NCBI GenBank assembly: GCA_009780915.1
Contig: WQZD01000019.1
Coordinates: forward strand, 1 to 55,440
Length of the DNA: 55,440 nucleotides
Direction of reading: 5' to 3'
Source: Propionibacteriaceae bacterium
GTDB lineage: Bacteria; Actinomycetota; Actinomycetes; Propionibacteriales; Propionibacteriaceae
Below are positions 8,605 through 15,987 of this stretch, one piece after another (position 1 is the stretch's first letter; each line of letters begins with the position of its first letter). Both the position numbers and the translations under genes were made by a program. The notes under the pieces were generated by a model. It was given only the letters and a program-made list of their open reading frames with translations. It was not told the origin of the DNA and did no database searches.

Positions 8605-10370
8605 TGCCTCGTCCCCGTCCCCCGCGACGTGCGCCCGTGAGGCCGCGTCAACTCCAACTCGCGTCGGTGGCCATCCCGTCCGAGATCCCCTACATGACGA
8701 CGATTTTCATCGTCCTGCGCAAGATGAGGCTTCCCCTGATCCTGCTCATCGGGGTGATGACGATCGCCGTCTTGGGGCTGTCGCTCATGCCGGGCGTCCC
8801 CCAGCCGGACGGCACATCGGGCCGGTTGAGCGCCTTCGAAGCGTTCTACGTGTTCTCCTACACGGCCACCACCATCGGATTCGGAGAGGTCCCGCACGAG
8901 TTCTCCATCGAGCAACGCTGGTGGATCGTCTTCTTCATCTACACCTCGGTGCTGGGATGGGCGTACACCATCGCGCGTCTGATGTCCCTGCTCCAGGACT
9001 CGGCCTTCAACGCCACCCGTAACGCGCAGACGGTGCGACGCACGATCTCGCACATCCGTCAGCCCTTCACCATCATCGTGGGGTACGGATACATCGGCCG
9101 GTCGGTCGCCCGCGTGCTGGACAGCCTCGGCAGGCGCATCGTCGTCCTGGACGCCCAGAGCGTCGCCGTGGAGAGACTGTCGACCGACATGATGCTCCAG
9201 GAGATCCCGGGCGTGTGCGGCGATGCCAGAAGCCCGTCCTTCCTCGGGCTCGCCGGCATGGGACACCCCGACTGTGAGGCGGTGCTGGCAATGACGGGCA
9301 ACGAGGAGGTCAACCTGCAGGTCCTGATGACCTGTTCCCTCCTGCGTCCCAATCTCCCCGTCATCGCGCGCGCCTCATCGAGACGCACCGCGCAGTTCAT
9401 GGCGGATTTCGCTCCGCAGGCGATCATCAATCCCTTCGAGGACTATGGGAATTTCCTCATCTTGGCTCTGCAGCACCCCCACACCTACCGACTCATCACC
9501 TGGTTGATGGCCGGCGAGAGGGCCGAACTGCCGCCCCTGCGTCAGCACTCGAAGGCGACCCGGTGGCTCATCGTCTCCGACGACCAGTTCGGCGAGGAGA
9601 TCGCCCAGGACCTGTCGGCCGAGGGGTACGAGGTGTGCCAGGTCGGCCCCAGCGAGGACCCGGATTACGATCGGTTCGACGCGGTCATCGCCGGCGCGGA
9701 GTCCGACACCGTGAACCTGGCCCTGGCCGCTCATCTTCGAGCCGCCTTCCCTCAGGTCTTCCTGGTGGTGCGCCAGCAGTCCCACTCCCATCTCCCCTTG
9801 TTGGACGCCCTGTGCCCCGACTCGGTCTTCTTCCCGCCGCAGTTGGTCGCCCAAAGGGCCGTGGCCAACATCATCACGCCGCGGCTGTGGGGGTTCATCA
9901 CGGATCTGATGCAGGCGGACGACCAGGTCAGCCAGAATCTGACCACACGGCTGGTCACCCGTATCGGAACACAGGCGCCCATGCCTCGACGGCTCTGGAT
10001 CGGCGCGACACAGACCCCCACCGTGGCGCGCTGGCTCAAGCACCGTAGCCTCGTCCTGGGCGCGATCTTCCGCTCCCCCCAAGACCACGAGACGTCCATC
10101 GCGGCCATGACCTTGATGCTGATCCGATCCGGCGAGGTCATCACCTTGCCTGGCGACGACGTCGAACTGCGTGTCGGGGACGAGCTCGTCATCGTCGGAA
10201 CGCGCGACGCCTTCGACGAGCAGAGCGAGTGCCTGTTCGACGACTCGACGCTGTTCTACGTGGCCACCGGTCGCGACATCCCGACGTCGCGCGCCTGGCG
10301 GCGGCTCACGAGGCAGAGGTGGAAGGACGCTTTCCCGATCCCCGGCGATGACGCCATGGCAGATACATGA
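8604..10370 (+). CDS. Potassium channel with two TrkA (RCK) domains
   Basis: 588 residues from the overlapping ATG; a start at MTTIFIVLRKMRL (8694) is an alternative. The N-terminal part has membrane helices flanking a pore loop with selectivity filter TTIGFGE (residue ~93). Next comes TrkA-N domain 1 with the Rossmann motif VGYGYIGRSVARVL and acidic VVLDAQ. A second Rossmann-like domain follows (VSDDQFGEEIAQDLSAEGYEV), then a TrkA-C-like end (PGDDVELRVGDELVIVGTRD). This is the layout of ligand-gated prokaryotic K+ channels of the MthK/GsuK kind. The gating ligand is not evident. The 3' end overlaps the convergent YwaF-like gene by 65 bp. Confidence 0.9.
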   Translation: MPRPRPPRRAPVRPRQLQLASVAIPSEIPYMTTIFIVLRKMRLPLILLIGVMTIAVLGLSLMPGVPQPDGTSGRLSAFEAFYVFSYTATTIGFGEVPHEFSIEQRWWIVFFIYTSVLGWAYTIARLMSLLQDSAFNATRNAQTVRRTISHIRQPFTIIVGYGYIGRSVARVLDSLGRRIVVLDAQSVAVERLSTDMMLQEIPGVCGDARSPSFLGLAGMGHPDCEAVLAMTGNEEVNLQVLMTCSLLRPNLPVIARASSRRTAQFMADFAPQAIINPFEDYGNFLILALQHPHTYRLITWLMAGERAELPPLRQHSKATRWLIVSDDQFGEEIAQDLSAEGYEVCQVGPSEDPDYDRFDAVIAGAESDTVNLALAAHLRAAFPQVFLVVRQQSHSHLPLLDALCPDSVFFPPQLVAQRAVANIITPRLWGFITDLMQADDQVSQNLTTRLVTRIGTQAPMPRRLWIGATQTPTVARWLKHRSLVLGAIFRSPQDHETSIAAMTLMLIRSGEVITLPGDDVELRVGDELVIVGTRDAFDEQSECLFDDSTLFYVATGRDIPTSRAWRRLTRQRWKDAFPIPGDDAMADT

Positions 10371-11073
10371 TGGTCCACAGGATCGCGACGAGGACGGCGA
10401 GCACGGGCAGATAGGCCGGACCGGCCAGATCTTGGATCGGTTGCAACGGCGAACCGGGAGCGCCTGTGTTCAGGAACCAGAAGTTGGTTCCCAGTCGCGT
10501 GTTGACGATGATCGAGGCGGTCACGAACACCGCCATGATGATGACCACCTTCCACAGGTTCTTCGCGCTCGGCCTGAACTCCTTGCTCACGATGATCATG
10601 AGGGCGTACGCGAACAGCAAGGCGTGGATGATGAACGCCTGCCATGTGTAGAGGTTGAAGATGGGCTGTTGGTCCCAGTTGGGGAAGATGACCGCGCACA
10701 GGGGCCCCCACGTGCCGACGGCGTAGATGAACTCCCGCGTCCAGGAGTTCGCCTTGACCGAGTCGATGAACACACAGAAGGTCACCACGGCGCAGGCGTG
10801 CAACGGGAGGATGTCGGGCGTGTACATGTCCAACGCGAGGAAGATTCCCTGGCGGAGGACGAGTTCGAGCAGCAACACTGAGATCCCGACGACGAGGCGC
10901 ATGGTCCGCCTGCGTGTCGTGTCCGCCTTCACGTACGCCCACACGAGAGCGGCCACCCCGACCGCCAGGACGGCCAGCGTCACCAGGTGGGCGAGTGTGA
11001 ATTGCCCGAAGGCCAGGCTCGCGGGAGCGGCGTTCGGCGCAGTGAAGAAGTTATCGAACCAATGATCAGTCAC
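10306..11073 (-). CDS. YwaF/TIGR02206-family integral membrane protein
   Basis: 255 residues with six or seven hydrophobic helices. Family-like segments include LPLHACAVVTFCVF, WGPLCAVIFPNW and a pattern near NTRLGTNFWFLNTGAPG, matching the YwaF/TIGR02206 (TMEM164-like) family. Function is not established for bacterial members. The start is GTG at 11073 with AGGCAGG directly before it. It lies 64 bp downstream of the response regulator on the same strand and may be read from the same transcript. Its last 65 bp overlap the end of the potassium channel gene. Confidence 0.82.
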   Translation of the reverse strand: MTDHWFDNFFTAPNAAPASLAFGQFTLAHLVTLAVLAVGVAALVWAYVKADTTRRRTMRLVVGISVLLLELVLRQGIFLALDMYTPDILPLHACAVVTFCVFIDSVKANSWTREFIYAVGTWGPLCAVIFPNWDQQPIFNLYTWQAFIIHALLFAYALMIIVSKEFRPSAKNLWKVVIIMAVFVTASIIVNTRLGTNFWFLNTGAPGSPLQPIQDLAGPAYLPVLAVLVAILWTIMYLPWRHRRGSGKRPSTSAS

Positions 11074-11137
11074 CCTGCCTACTGTAGGGCTTTTCTCCAG
11101 CCCGCGCCATCGACACGACTCCAGGGCGGCGAGCGGG

Positions 11138-11815
11138 TCACTCCTGGAGGCGGTACCCCAGACCCCGTACGGTCAGCAACCGCAGAGGATGCGCGGGGTC
11201 CACCTCGATCTTCGCCCGCAATCGTCGCACGTGGACGTCCAAGGTCTTGGTGTCCCCGAAGTAGTCCGCCCCCCAGACCCGCTCGATGATCTGACGACGC
11301 GTCAGGACCCGACCGATGTTGCGCATGAGCAGTTCCAGCAACTCGAACTCACGCAACGGCATGTCGACCGCGCGACCGTCGACGACCACCCGGTGACGCT
11401 CCACGTCCATGAGGATCCCGCCGCCGCTCAACACGGCGTCGTGAGGCTCGGAGTCCCGATGTCGGCGAAGCACGGACCTCAGGCGTGCCAACAACTCGGG
11501 AGTGGAGAAGGGTTTGGTGACGTAGTCGTCCGCCCCGGACTCCAGACCCACCACGATGTCAGCCTCGGCGACCCTCGCGGTCAGCATGATGATCGGCACA
11601 TCCGAGCTCAGCCGGATCGTCCGGCAGACGTCGACGCCGCTCAGTTCCGGGATCATCACATCCAGCACGATCACGTCCGGGACATGCTTCTCGAACTCAT
11701 CGAGCGCCTTGCGTCCGTCGGACGCCGTGCGCACCTCGTACCCCTCCCGCCTCAGCAGGTAGGCGAGGGTCTCGCGAACATCGTCGGAGTCCTCCACCAG
11801 CAACAGTCGCGTCAT
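11138..11815 (-). CDS. OmpR/PhoB-type response regulator, RegX3-like
   Basis: 225 residues. The receiver domain (1-115) has the acidic pair ED at 8-9, phospho-acceptor Asp52 in VLDVMIPELSG, a Thr in IIMLTARV and Lys in VTKPFS. The C-terminal winged helix (about 130-225) has LREFELLELLMRN, VWGADYFGDTKTLDVHVRRL and the terminal VRGLGYRL. It closely resembles RegX3, which acts in phosphate response in other actinobacteria, but no pst or phoU gene is visible here, so the signal is unproven. It overlaps the kinase gene by 4 bp, and the pair lies directly downstream of the synthase operon. Confidence 0.92.
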   Translation of the reverse strand: MTRLLLVEDSDDVRETLAYLLRREGYEVRTASDGRKALDEFEKHVPDVIVLDVMIPELSGVDVCRTIRLSSDVPIIMLTARVAEADIVVGLESGADDYVTKPFSTPELLARLRSVLRRHRDSEPHDAVLSGGGILMDVERHRVVVDGRAVDMPLREFELLELLMRNIGRVLTRRQIIERVWGADYFGDTKTLDVHVRRLRAKIEVDPAHPLRLLTVRGLGYRLQE

Positions 11816-12876
11816 CGTTCGCCTTCCTCGTTCGCGGCTATGAAACGCCCCGTGCCAGCCAGGGGCAGGGTGATCGTGAAGGTCGACCCCGACCCTTGGT
11901 GGCTGTCCACGCTCACACCCCCGCCGTGCGCCAAAGCAGTATGTTTCACTATTGCCAATCCTAGTCCCGTGCCGCCGGATCGGCGGGAACGCGCCTGGTC
12001 GGCCCGATAGAAGCGTTCGAAGATCCGATCCTGGTCGTCGGGGGCGATGCCGATCCCCTGATCGATGACATGCACGCTGACCGTCCCGTCCGCCTCATCG
12101 ATCTGCGAGGACACGACCACGCGCGACCCCTTGGGCGAGTAGTGGATGGCGTTGGACAGGAGGTTCTCCAAGGCTGTGACGAGCGCGTCCTCGTCCCCCT
12201 CGACCACATGGTCCACGATTTTCTTCGTCTTCAGCTTCACCCCTTGGATACGGGCGGTCTCGATGGCCTGGGACACGGCCTTGCCGATCCACTCCGCGAC
12301 GGAGATCTGAGTCACAGGTTGGGCAGGCGCCGTGTCCTGCACGTGGGCGAGCGCCAGCATCCCGTCGGCCAGCTTCTCCAGCCGGCGGGCCACCTTGTCC
12401 AACCGGAGCGCGAAGTGCTCCACAGCGCCCGGATCGCTGGCGCAGGAGTGGAGGGCTTGGGCGATCAACCCCACCGATGTCACGGGCGTGCGCAACTCGT
12501 GTCCGATGTTCGAGACGAAATCGCGGCGGATCTGCACGGCGCGGACCTCGTCCGTCCGGTCGGTGACGCTGAGCAGGATCCAGTAGGTCTCCACCACCTC
12601 GGCTTGGATCACGATCTCCTGGTAGGACCCCAGGGACGTCGCATGGCATGAGCGAGTGATGTGCTCACGGGTGACCCATGCCTCGTCCGCCACCTGTGTC
12701 AGGTCGGGATGGACCAAGACCCCCCGGTCATGCGGCACGAGGCTGCGCGCCAAGGGCGAGGCGTACACGATCTTGTGGCGCTTCGTCAGAACCACGGTGA
12801 ATCCACCGAAGGCCCGTGCTGTGGCGATCACGTGGCTCAGCGCCTTTTTCGATCGCAACATCCCGGGCTGACTCAT
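11812..12876 (-). CDS. Sensor histidine kinase, SenX3-like but without membrane helices
   Basis: 354 residues from ATG 12876. A PAS-like domain (about 20-110) includes VVLTKRHKIVYASPLARSLV. The dimerisation domain has phospho-acceptor His126 in SNIGHELRTPVTS. The ATPase domain has N-box ENLLSNAIHYSPKG, G1 VIDQGIGIA, F-box IFERFYRAD and G2 GGTGLGLAIVK. SenX3 proteins usually start with two transmembrane helices; I see no hydrophobic helix here, so it should be cytosolic or membrane-associated by other means. Starts further upstream (12909) add only 11 residues and no helix. It partners the response regulator it overlaps. Confidence 0.9.
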   Translation of the reverse strand: MSQPGMLRSKKALSHVIATARAFGGFTVVLTKRHKIVYASPLARSLVPHDRGVLVHPDLTQVADEAWVTREHITRSCHATSLGSYQEIVIQAEVVETYWILLSVTDRTDEVRAVQIRRDFVSNIGHELRTPVTSVGLIAQALHSCASDPGAVEHFALRLDKVARRLEKLADGMLALAHVQDTAPAQPVTQISVAEWIGKAVSQAIETARIQGVKLKTKKIVDHVVEGDEDALVTALENLLSNAIHYSPKGSRVVVSSQIDEADGTVSVHVIDQGIGIAPDDQDRIFERFYRADQARSRRSGGTGLGLAIVKHTALAHGGGVSVDSHQGSGSTFTITLPLAGTGRFIAANEEGER

Positions 12877-12953
12877 AGCACTACTGTAACCCACGCGGAT
12901 CACCAGCATCGACCGAAGACGGAACCCCGATCAGGACAAGGCTTGGGGCCGCG

Positions 12954-13853
12954 TCAGCGGATGACTCTGCCCAATCGCCACGAGGTGAGGGCGCCCAAGA
13001 CCACGGCCAATCCCAGGAGGATGCCGAACATGGTGGGAGTGCCCAGGATCTGCCCATTCAAGGACAATTGTCCACCGAGGGCGTGCATGATCGTGTCGTG
13101 AGCGCTGTCGTGCAACGAGCCGGCGGGTATCCGGTTCAGCAGATTCGACAACGATGGCTCCATCGCGGGATGTCGGATGATCGACGCGGCCTGCGCGAAC
13201 GGCAAGACGCTGAGGATGGAGACCAGACGGTCGCTCAGTTCGGTCGGCGGGGCGTAACAGAACGAGAGGAACCCGAGGGCTGTGCCCATCAGGACGGAGT
13301 ACCCGCTATAGGCGCCTTGCGTCGCCGTGAACGTGGCCAAGAAGATGTTGAACGAGCAGAAGACCAGGCAGGACACCAGCACCGCGCCCATGCACGCGAC
13401 CAACTGTTGGAACGACATGAGCGGCTCGTCGTGGAACCACGCCCATGCCTGACCGAAAGCCGTCAAGATGGTGGACAGGACGAAGGACGCGATGACGGTC
13501 GCGAGGACGTACGCGACGGCGACCTTCCAGCGTTGGACGGGGGTCACCAGATAATCCGAGAACCGCCCTGTGACACGATCCTCGACGAACGCCGTCAGCA
13601 TCCCCAAGGACGAGCTGAACGTCGCCAACGACGCCACCGAGGCGAACATCCAGGCGTCGCACACGACATAGGCGTCGGATCGAGTGATCCCTCCTCCGAC
13701 GGTGGCGACGACGAGATCCGCCGCCATGTTCCTGAAGAAGAGGAAGAAGAGCAGGAACATCACGATGGGCGACACCAAGGCGAAGAGCAGCGACAGCTTG
13801 TCTCGCCAGAAAAGGGTGAGATTGCGGCGAAGAAGGGTCAGAATGGACGTCAT
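12954..13853 (-). CDS. ABC-2 type transporter permease
   Basis: 299 residues with about six membrane helices in the ABC-2 pattern: an N-terminal cytosolic start (LLRRNLTLFWRDKLSLLFAL), a first helix, a large extracellular loop, then the conserved region (FVEDRVTGRFSDYLVTPVQRWKVAVAYVLATV). A second extracellular segment precedes the last helix. The family exports drugs, polyketides and glycolipids with DrrA-like ATPases. Its ATG overlaps the stop of the hydrolase-ATPase gene (13850-13853), so the two halves are coupled and almost certainly form one exporter. It is the last gene of the synthase operon; the kinase gene starts 77 bp further on. Confidence 0.9.
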   Translation of the reverse strand: MTSILTLLRRNLTLFWRDKLSLLFALVSPIVMFLLFFLFFRNMAADLVVATVGGGITRSDAYVVCDAWMFASVASLATFSSSLGMLTAFVEDRVTGRFSDYLVTPVQRWKVAVAYVLATVIASFVLSTILTAFGQAWAWFHDEPLMSFQQLVACMGAVLVSCLVFCSFNIFLATFTATQGAYSGYSVLMGTALGFLSFCYAPPTELSDRLVSILSVLPFAQAASIIRHPAMEPSLSNLLNRIPAGSLHDSAHDTIMHALGGQLSLNGQILGTPTMFGILLGLAVVLGALTSWRLGRVIR

Positions 13854-15697
13854 TGAGCCACCGATCCCTTTCCACCACGTGGGCGTGTGCCACGTGATCC
13901 ACCGGCGTCGTCAGCAGTGGTCATCCCATCTCCGCTATGGCCGGTCAGTTGGAGGAACACATCGTCCATGGACCCGTGCCGGAACTCGAAATCCTCGATC
14001 TGGTCCCAGATGTACGGAAGCATCCACTTGACCTTGTCCGTCGACTCCACGGGGAAGCGAACGGGGTCGCCTGGGGCGTGGCCGGGAGACAGTTCCACCT
14101 CAGGGAAGAACTTCGCCAAGCGTTTCACCCCCGTGGCCTCGTCCAAGAAACGCACGCTCAAGTGGGAGGACGCGAACCTGTGACGCAAGTACTCGGGCGT
14201 GCCCTGGACGACGATCTCTCCGGCGTCGATGATGCACACCATGTCCGCCTTCTCGGTCTCTTCCATGTAGTGCGTGGTTAGGAAGACGGTCATTCCTTCG
14301 TGGTCGCGCACGTCAGAGATGGCTTGCCAGACCTGCTCACGGCCATGCGGGTCCAATCCCGCCGTCGGCTCGTCCAGGAAGAGGATGTCGGGCTTGTGGA
14401 TGAGGGCCCTGGCGATGTCGGCGCGCCTCTGCTGCCCGCCGGACAGGTGACGATACTGCTGATCGATGAAACCCCCCATCTCGAGAAGGGTGACGAGCTC
14501 GTCGATGCGATCGTCGCGGATGTGTCGATCCAGTCCGTGGAGGCGTGCCCGTACATGCAAGTTCTCCTTGACGGAGAGCCGAGGGTCGAGGAGCGCGGAC
14601 TGGAAGACCACGCCGATGCTTCGACGGATCGCCTCGTTGTCCCGTCCCAGGAGATGGCCCGCCACCATGGCCTGGCCTCCCGACGGGCGTCGTAACGTAG
14701 TCAGGCACTTGATCGTGGACGACTTTCCCGCGCCATTGATCCCGAGAAAGGCGAAGAACGCCCCTTCCTCCACGCTGAAACTGATGCCCTTGACCGCCTG
14801 CACGTCGCCATACGACACGCACAGACCATCGATGCGAATGGCCGGCTGCTCGGTTGCGGCGTCAGCATGCTCCCAGAATCCTTCGAGATCGTTGGGATCG
14901 TCCGCGTGATGGGCGAAGAGCCGATGGGACTGGACGGGGGCGGGGTCTGGGAAGAAGGACACGAGGTGATGCTTCAGCCAGGCCTCCTGCGTGAGCGGCA
15001 GGTAATGACCGGTTTTCACCATCTTCAGCTGTGCGCCGGGGACACGACTGGCCGCCAGGATCTGATCGTCCCGATACGGCGACTGCTTCCCACCCAGGAA
15101 CAGGACGGGCTTATGGATCGTGTCGAGTTTCTCGTTGGTGATGAAGTCGACGTCTTCCATCAGCGACTCGCGTGCGCCGGCCTGGGCCAACGCCTCGACT
15201 CGCTGCTGATAGTCGCCCTTCTGTTTGTCCGTGAGCTTGAGCCCCGTCGCGGCGACGTAGATGTCGAACGACCTGTCGATCCCCTCCTGGTCGGAGGGCA
15301 TGGTGTCCAGATCGCTCTGCTTCATGCCGAACGTCTCGATGAGAACCAGGGAACTGATCCTGTCCGGGCACATCAACATCGCTTTCAGGGCGATGACGGC
15401 GCCGACGCTGTACCCCACGAGATGGGCGGTGTCGATACCGAGGGCGTCCATGACGTCGAACAAGTCTTGCGTCATGTCCGACAGGCCGTAGCCCCAATCG
15501 GAGGAGTCGCTGAGCCCGTGCCCGCGCAGGTCGAACATGACCACGCGGTACCCCTTGTCAGCGAGGGTCTTCGCGCCGCATCGATAAAACACCGTGTGAT
15601 TCGCGAACAATCCGTGAATCATCACGACTGTGTCGAGGCCATCTGCGTTGAGGATGCGATAGAAGAACCTCTCGCCTTGAATGTCAACCCAAGGCAT
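13850..15697 (-). CDS. Alpha/beta hydrolase fused to DrrA-like ABC ATPase
   Basis: 615 residues with two unrelated domains. Residues 1-255 are an alpha/beta hydrolase: oxyanion region MIHGLFANHT, nucleophile elbow GYSVG with Ser97, and catalytic His231 in TGHYLPL. Residues about 280-520 are an ABC ATPase: Walker A GINGAGKSS with Lys325, signature LSGGQQRRADIARAL, Walker B ILFLDEPTAGLD and a switch His in LTTHYMEE. The last ~90 residues are a DrrA-type C-terminal extension. Both catalytic sets look intact and there is no stop or frameshift at the junction. The hydrolase is a good candidate to release the product of the synthases, and the ATPase with the following permease to export it. It overlaps the ACP gene upstream by 14 bp and the permease downstream by 4 bp. 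Confidence 0.9.
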   Translation of the reverse strand: MPWVDIQGERFFYRILNADGLDTVVMIHGLFANHTVFYRCGAKTLADKGYRVVMFDLRGHGLSDSSDWGYGLSDMTQDLFDVMDALGIDTAHLVGYSVGAVIALKAMLMCPDRISSLVLIETFGMKQSDLDTMPSDQEGIDRSFDIYVAATGLKLTDKQKGDYQQRVEALAQAGARESLMEDVDFITNEKLDTIHKPVLFLGGKQSPYRDDQILAASRVPGAQLKMVKTGHYLPLTQEAWLKHHLVSFFPDPAPVQSHRLFAHHADDPNDLEGFWEHADAATEQPAIRIDGLCVSYGDVQAVKGISFSVEEGAFFAFLGINGAGKSSTIKCLTTLRRPSGGQAMVAGHLLGRDNEAIRRSIGVVFQSALLDPRLSVKENLHVRARLHGLDRHIRDDRIDELVTLLEMGGFIDQQYRHLSGGQQRRADIARALIHKPDILFLDEPTAGLDPHGREQVWQAISDVRDHEGMTVFLTTHYMEETEKADMVCIIDAGEIVVQGTPEYLRHRFASSHLSVRFLDEATGVKRLAKFFPEVELSPGHAPGDPVRFPVESTDKVKWMLPYIWDQIEDFEFRHGSMDDVFLQLTGHSGDGMTTADDAGGSRGTRPRGGKGSVAQ

Positions 15698-15986
15698 GAC
15701 AGATGAATTCGGCTATGTCTGACATGGTGAGGCGGGCCAACGTGACCAATGGCCTGTCCGCGAACATCCCGACCAATTGCTCCGAGACCGGGTACTTCTC
15801 ATCGATGAGCTCGCTCAATCGGACCAAGTCGATGCTGTTCAACTGCAACTCGGTGAAGACTCGCGTGCGTCCGGTCACCTGGAGCATGTCGACGACGTCT
15901 GCGCCCAACATCTGTTTGAGGTAATCGATCAGGTCAGCCAGCACTTGGTCTTTCTGGACGTGAACGCCTGGTGTGATCTCCGTCAT
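15684..15986 (-). CDS. Stand-alone acyl carrier protein
   Basis: 100 residues starting MTEITPGVHVQKDQVLADLI. The 4'-phosphopantetheine site is the Ser of ELQLNSIDLVRLSELIDEKY, so the usual DSL is NSI here. Four-helix carrier proportions fit. The ATG at 15986 lies 1 nt after the TGA of synthase B, and the end overlaps the hydrolase-ATPase gene, so it is translationally bound to both. It may receive the finished chain from the synthases and hand it to the hydrolase, or carry a starter unit. The PPTase domain at the end of synthase B is the likely activator. Confidence 0.88.
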   Translation of the reverse strand: MTEITPGVHVQKDQVLADLIDYLKQMLGADVVDMLQVTGRTRVFTELQLNSIDLVRLSELIDEKYPVSEQLVGMFADRPLVTLARLTMSDIAEFICHALG

Positions 15987-15987
15987 G

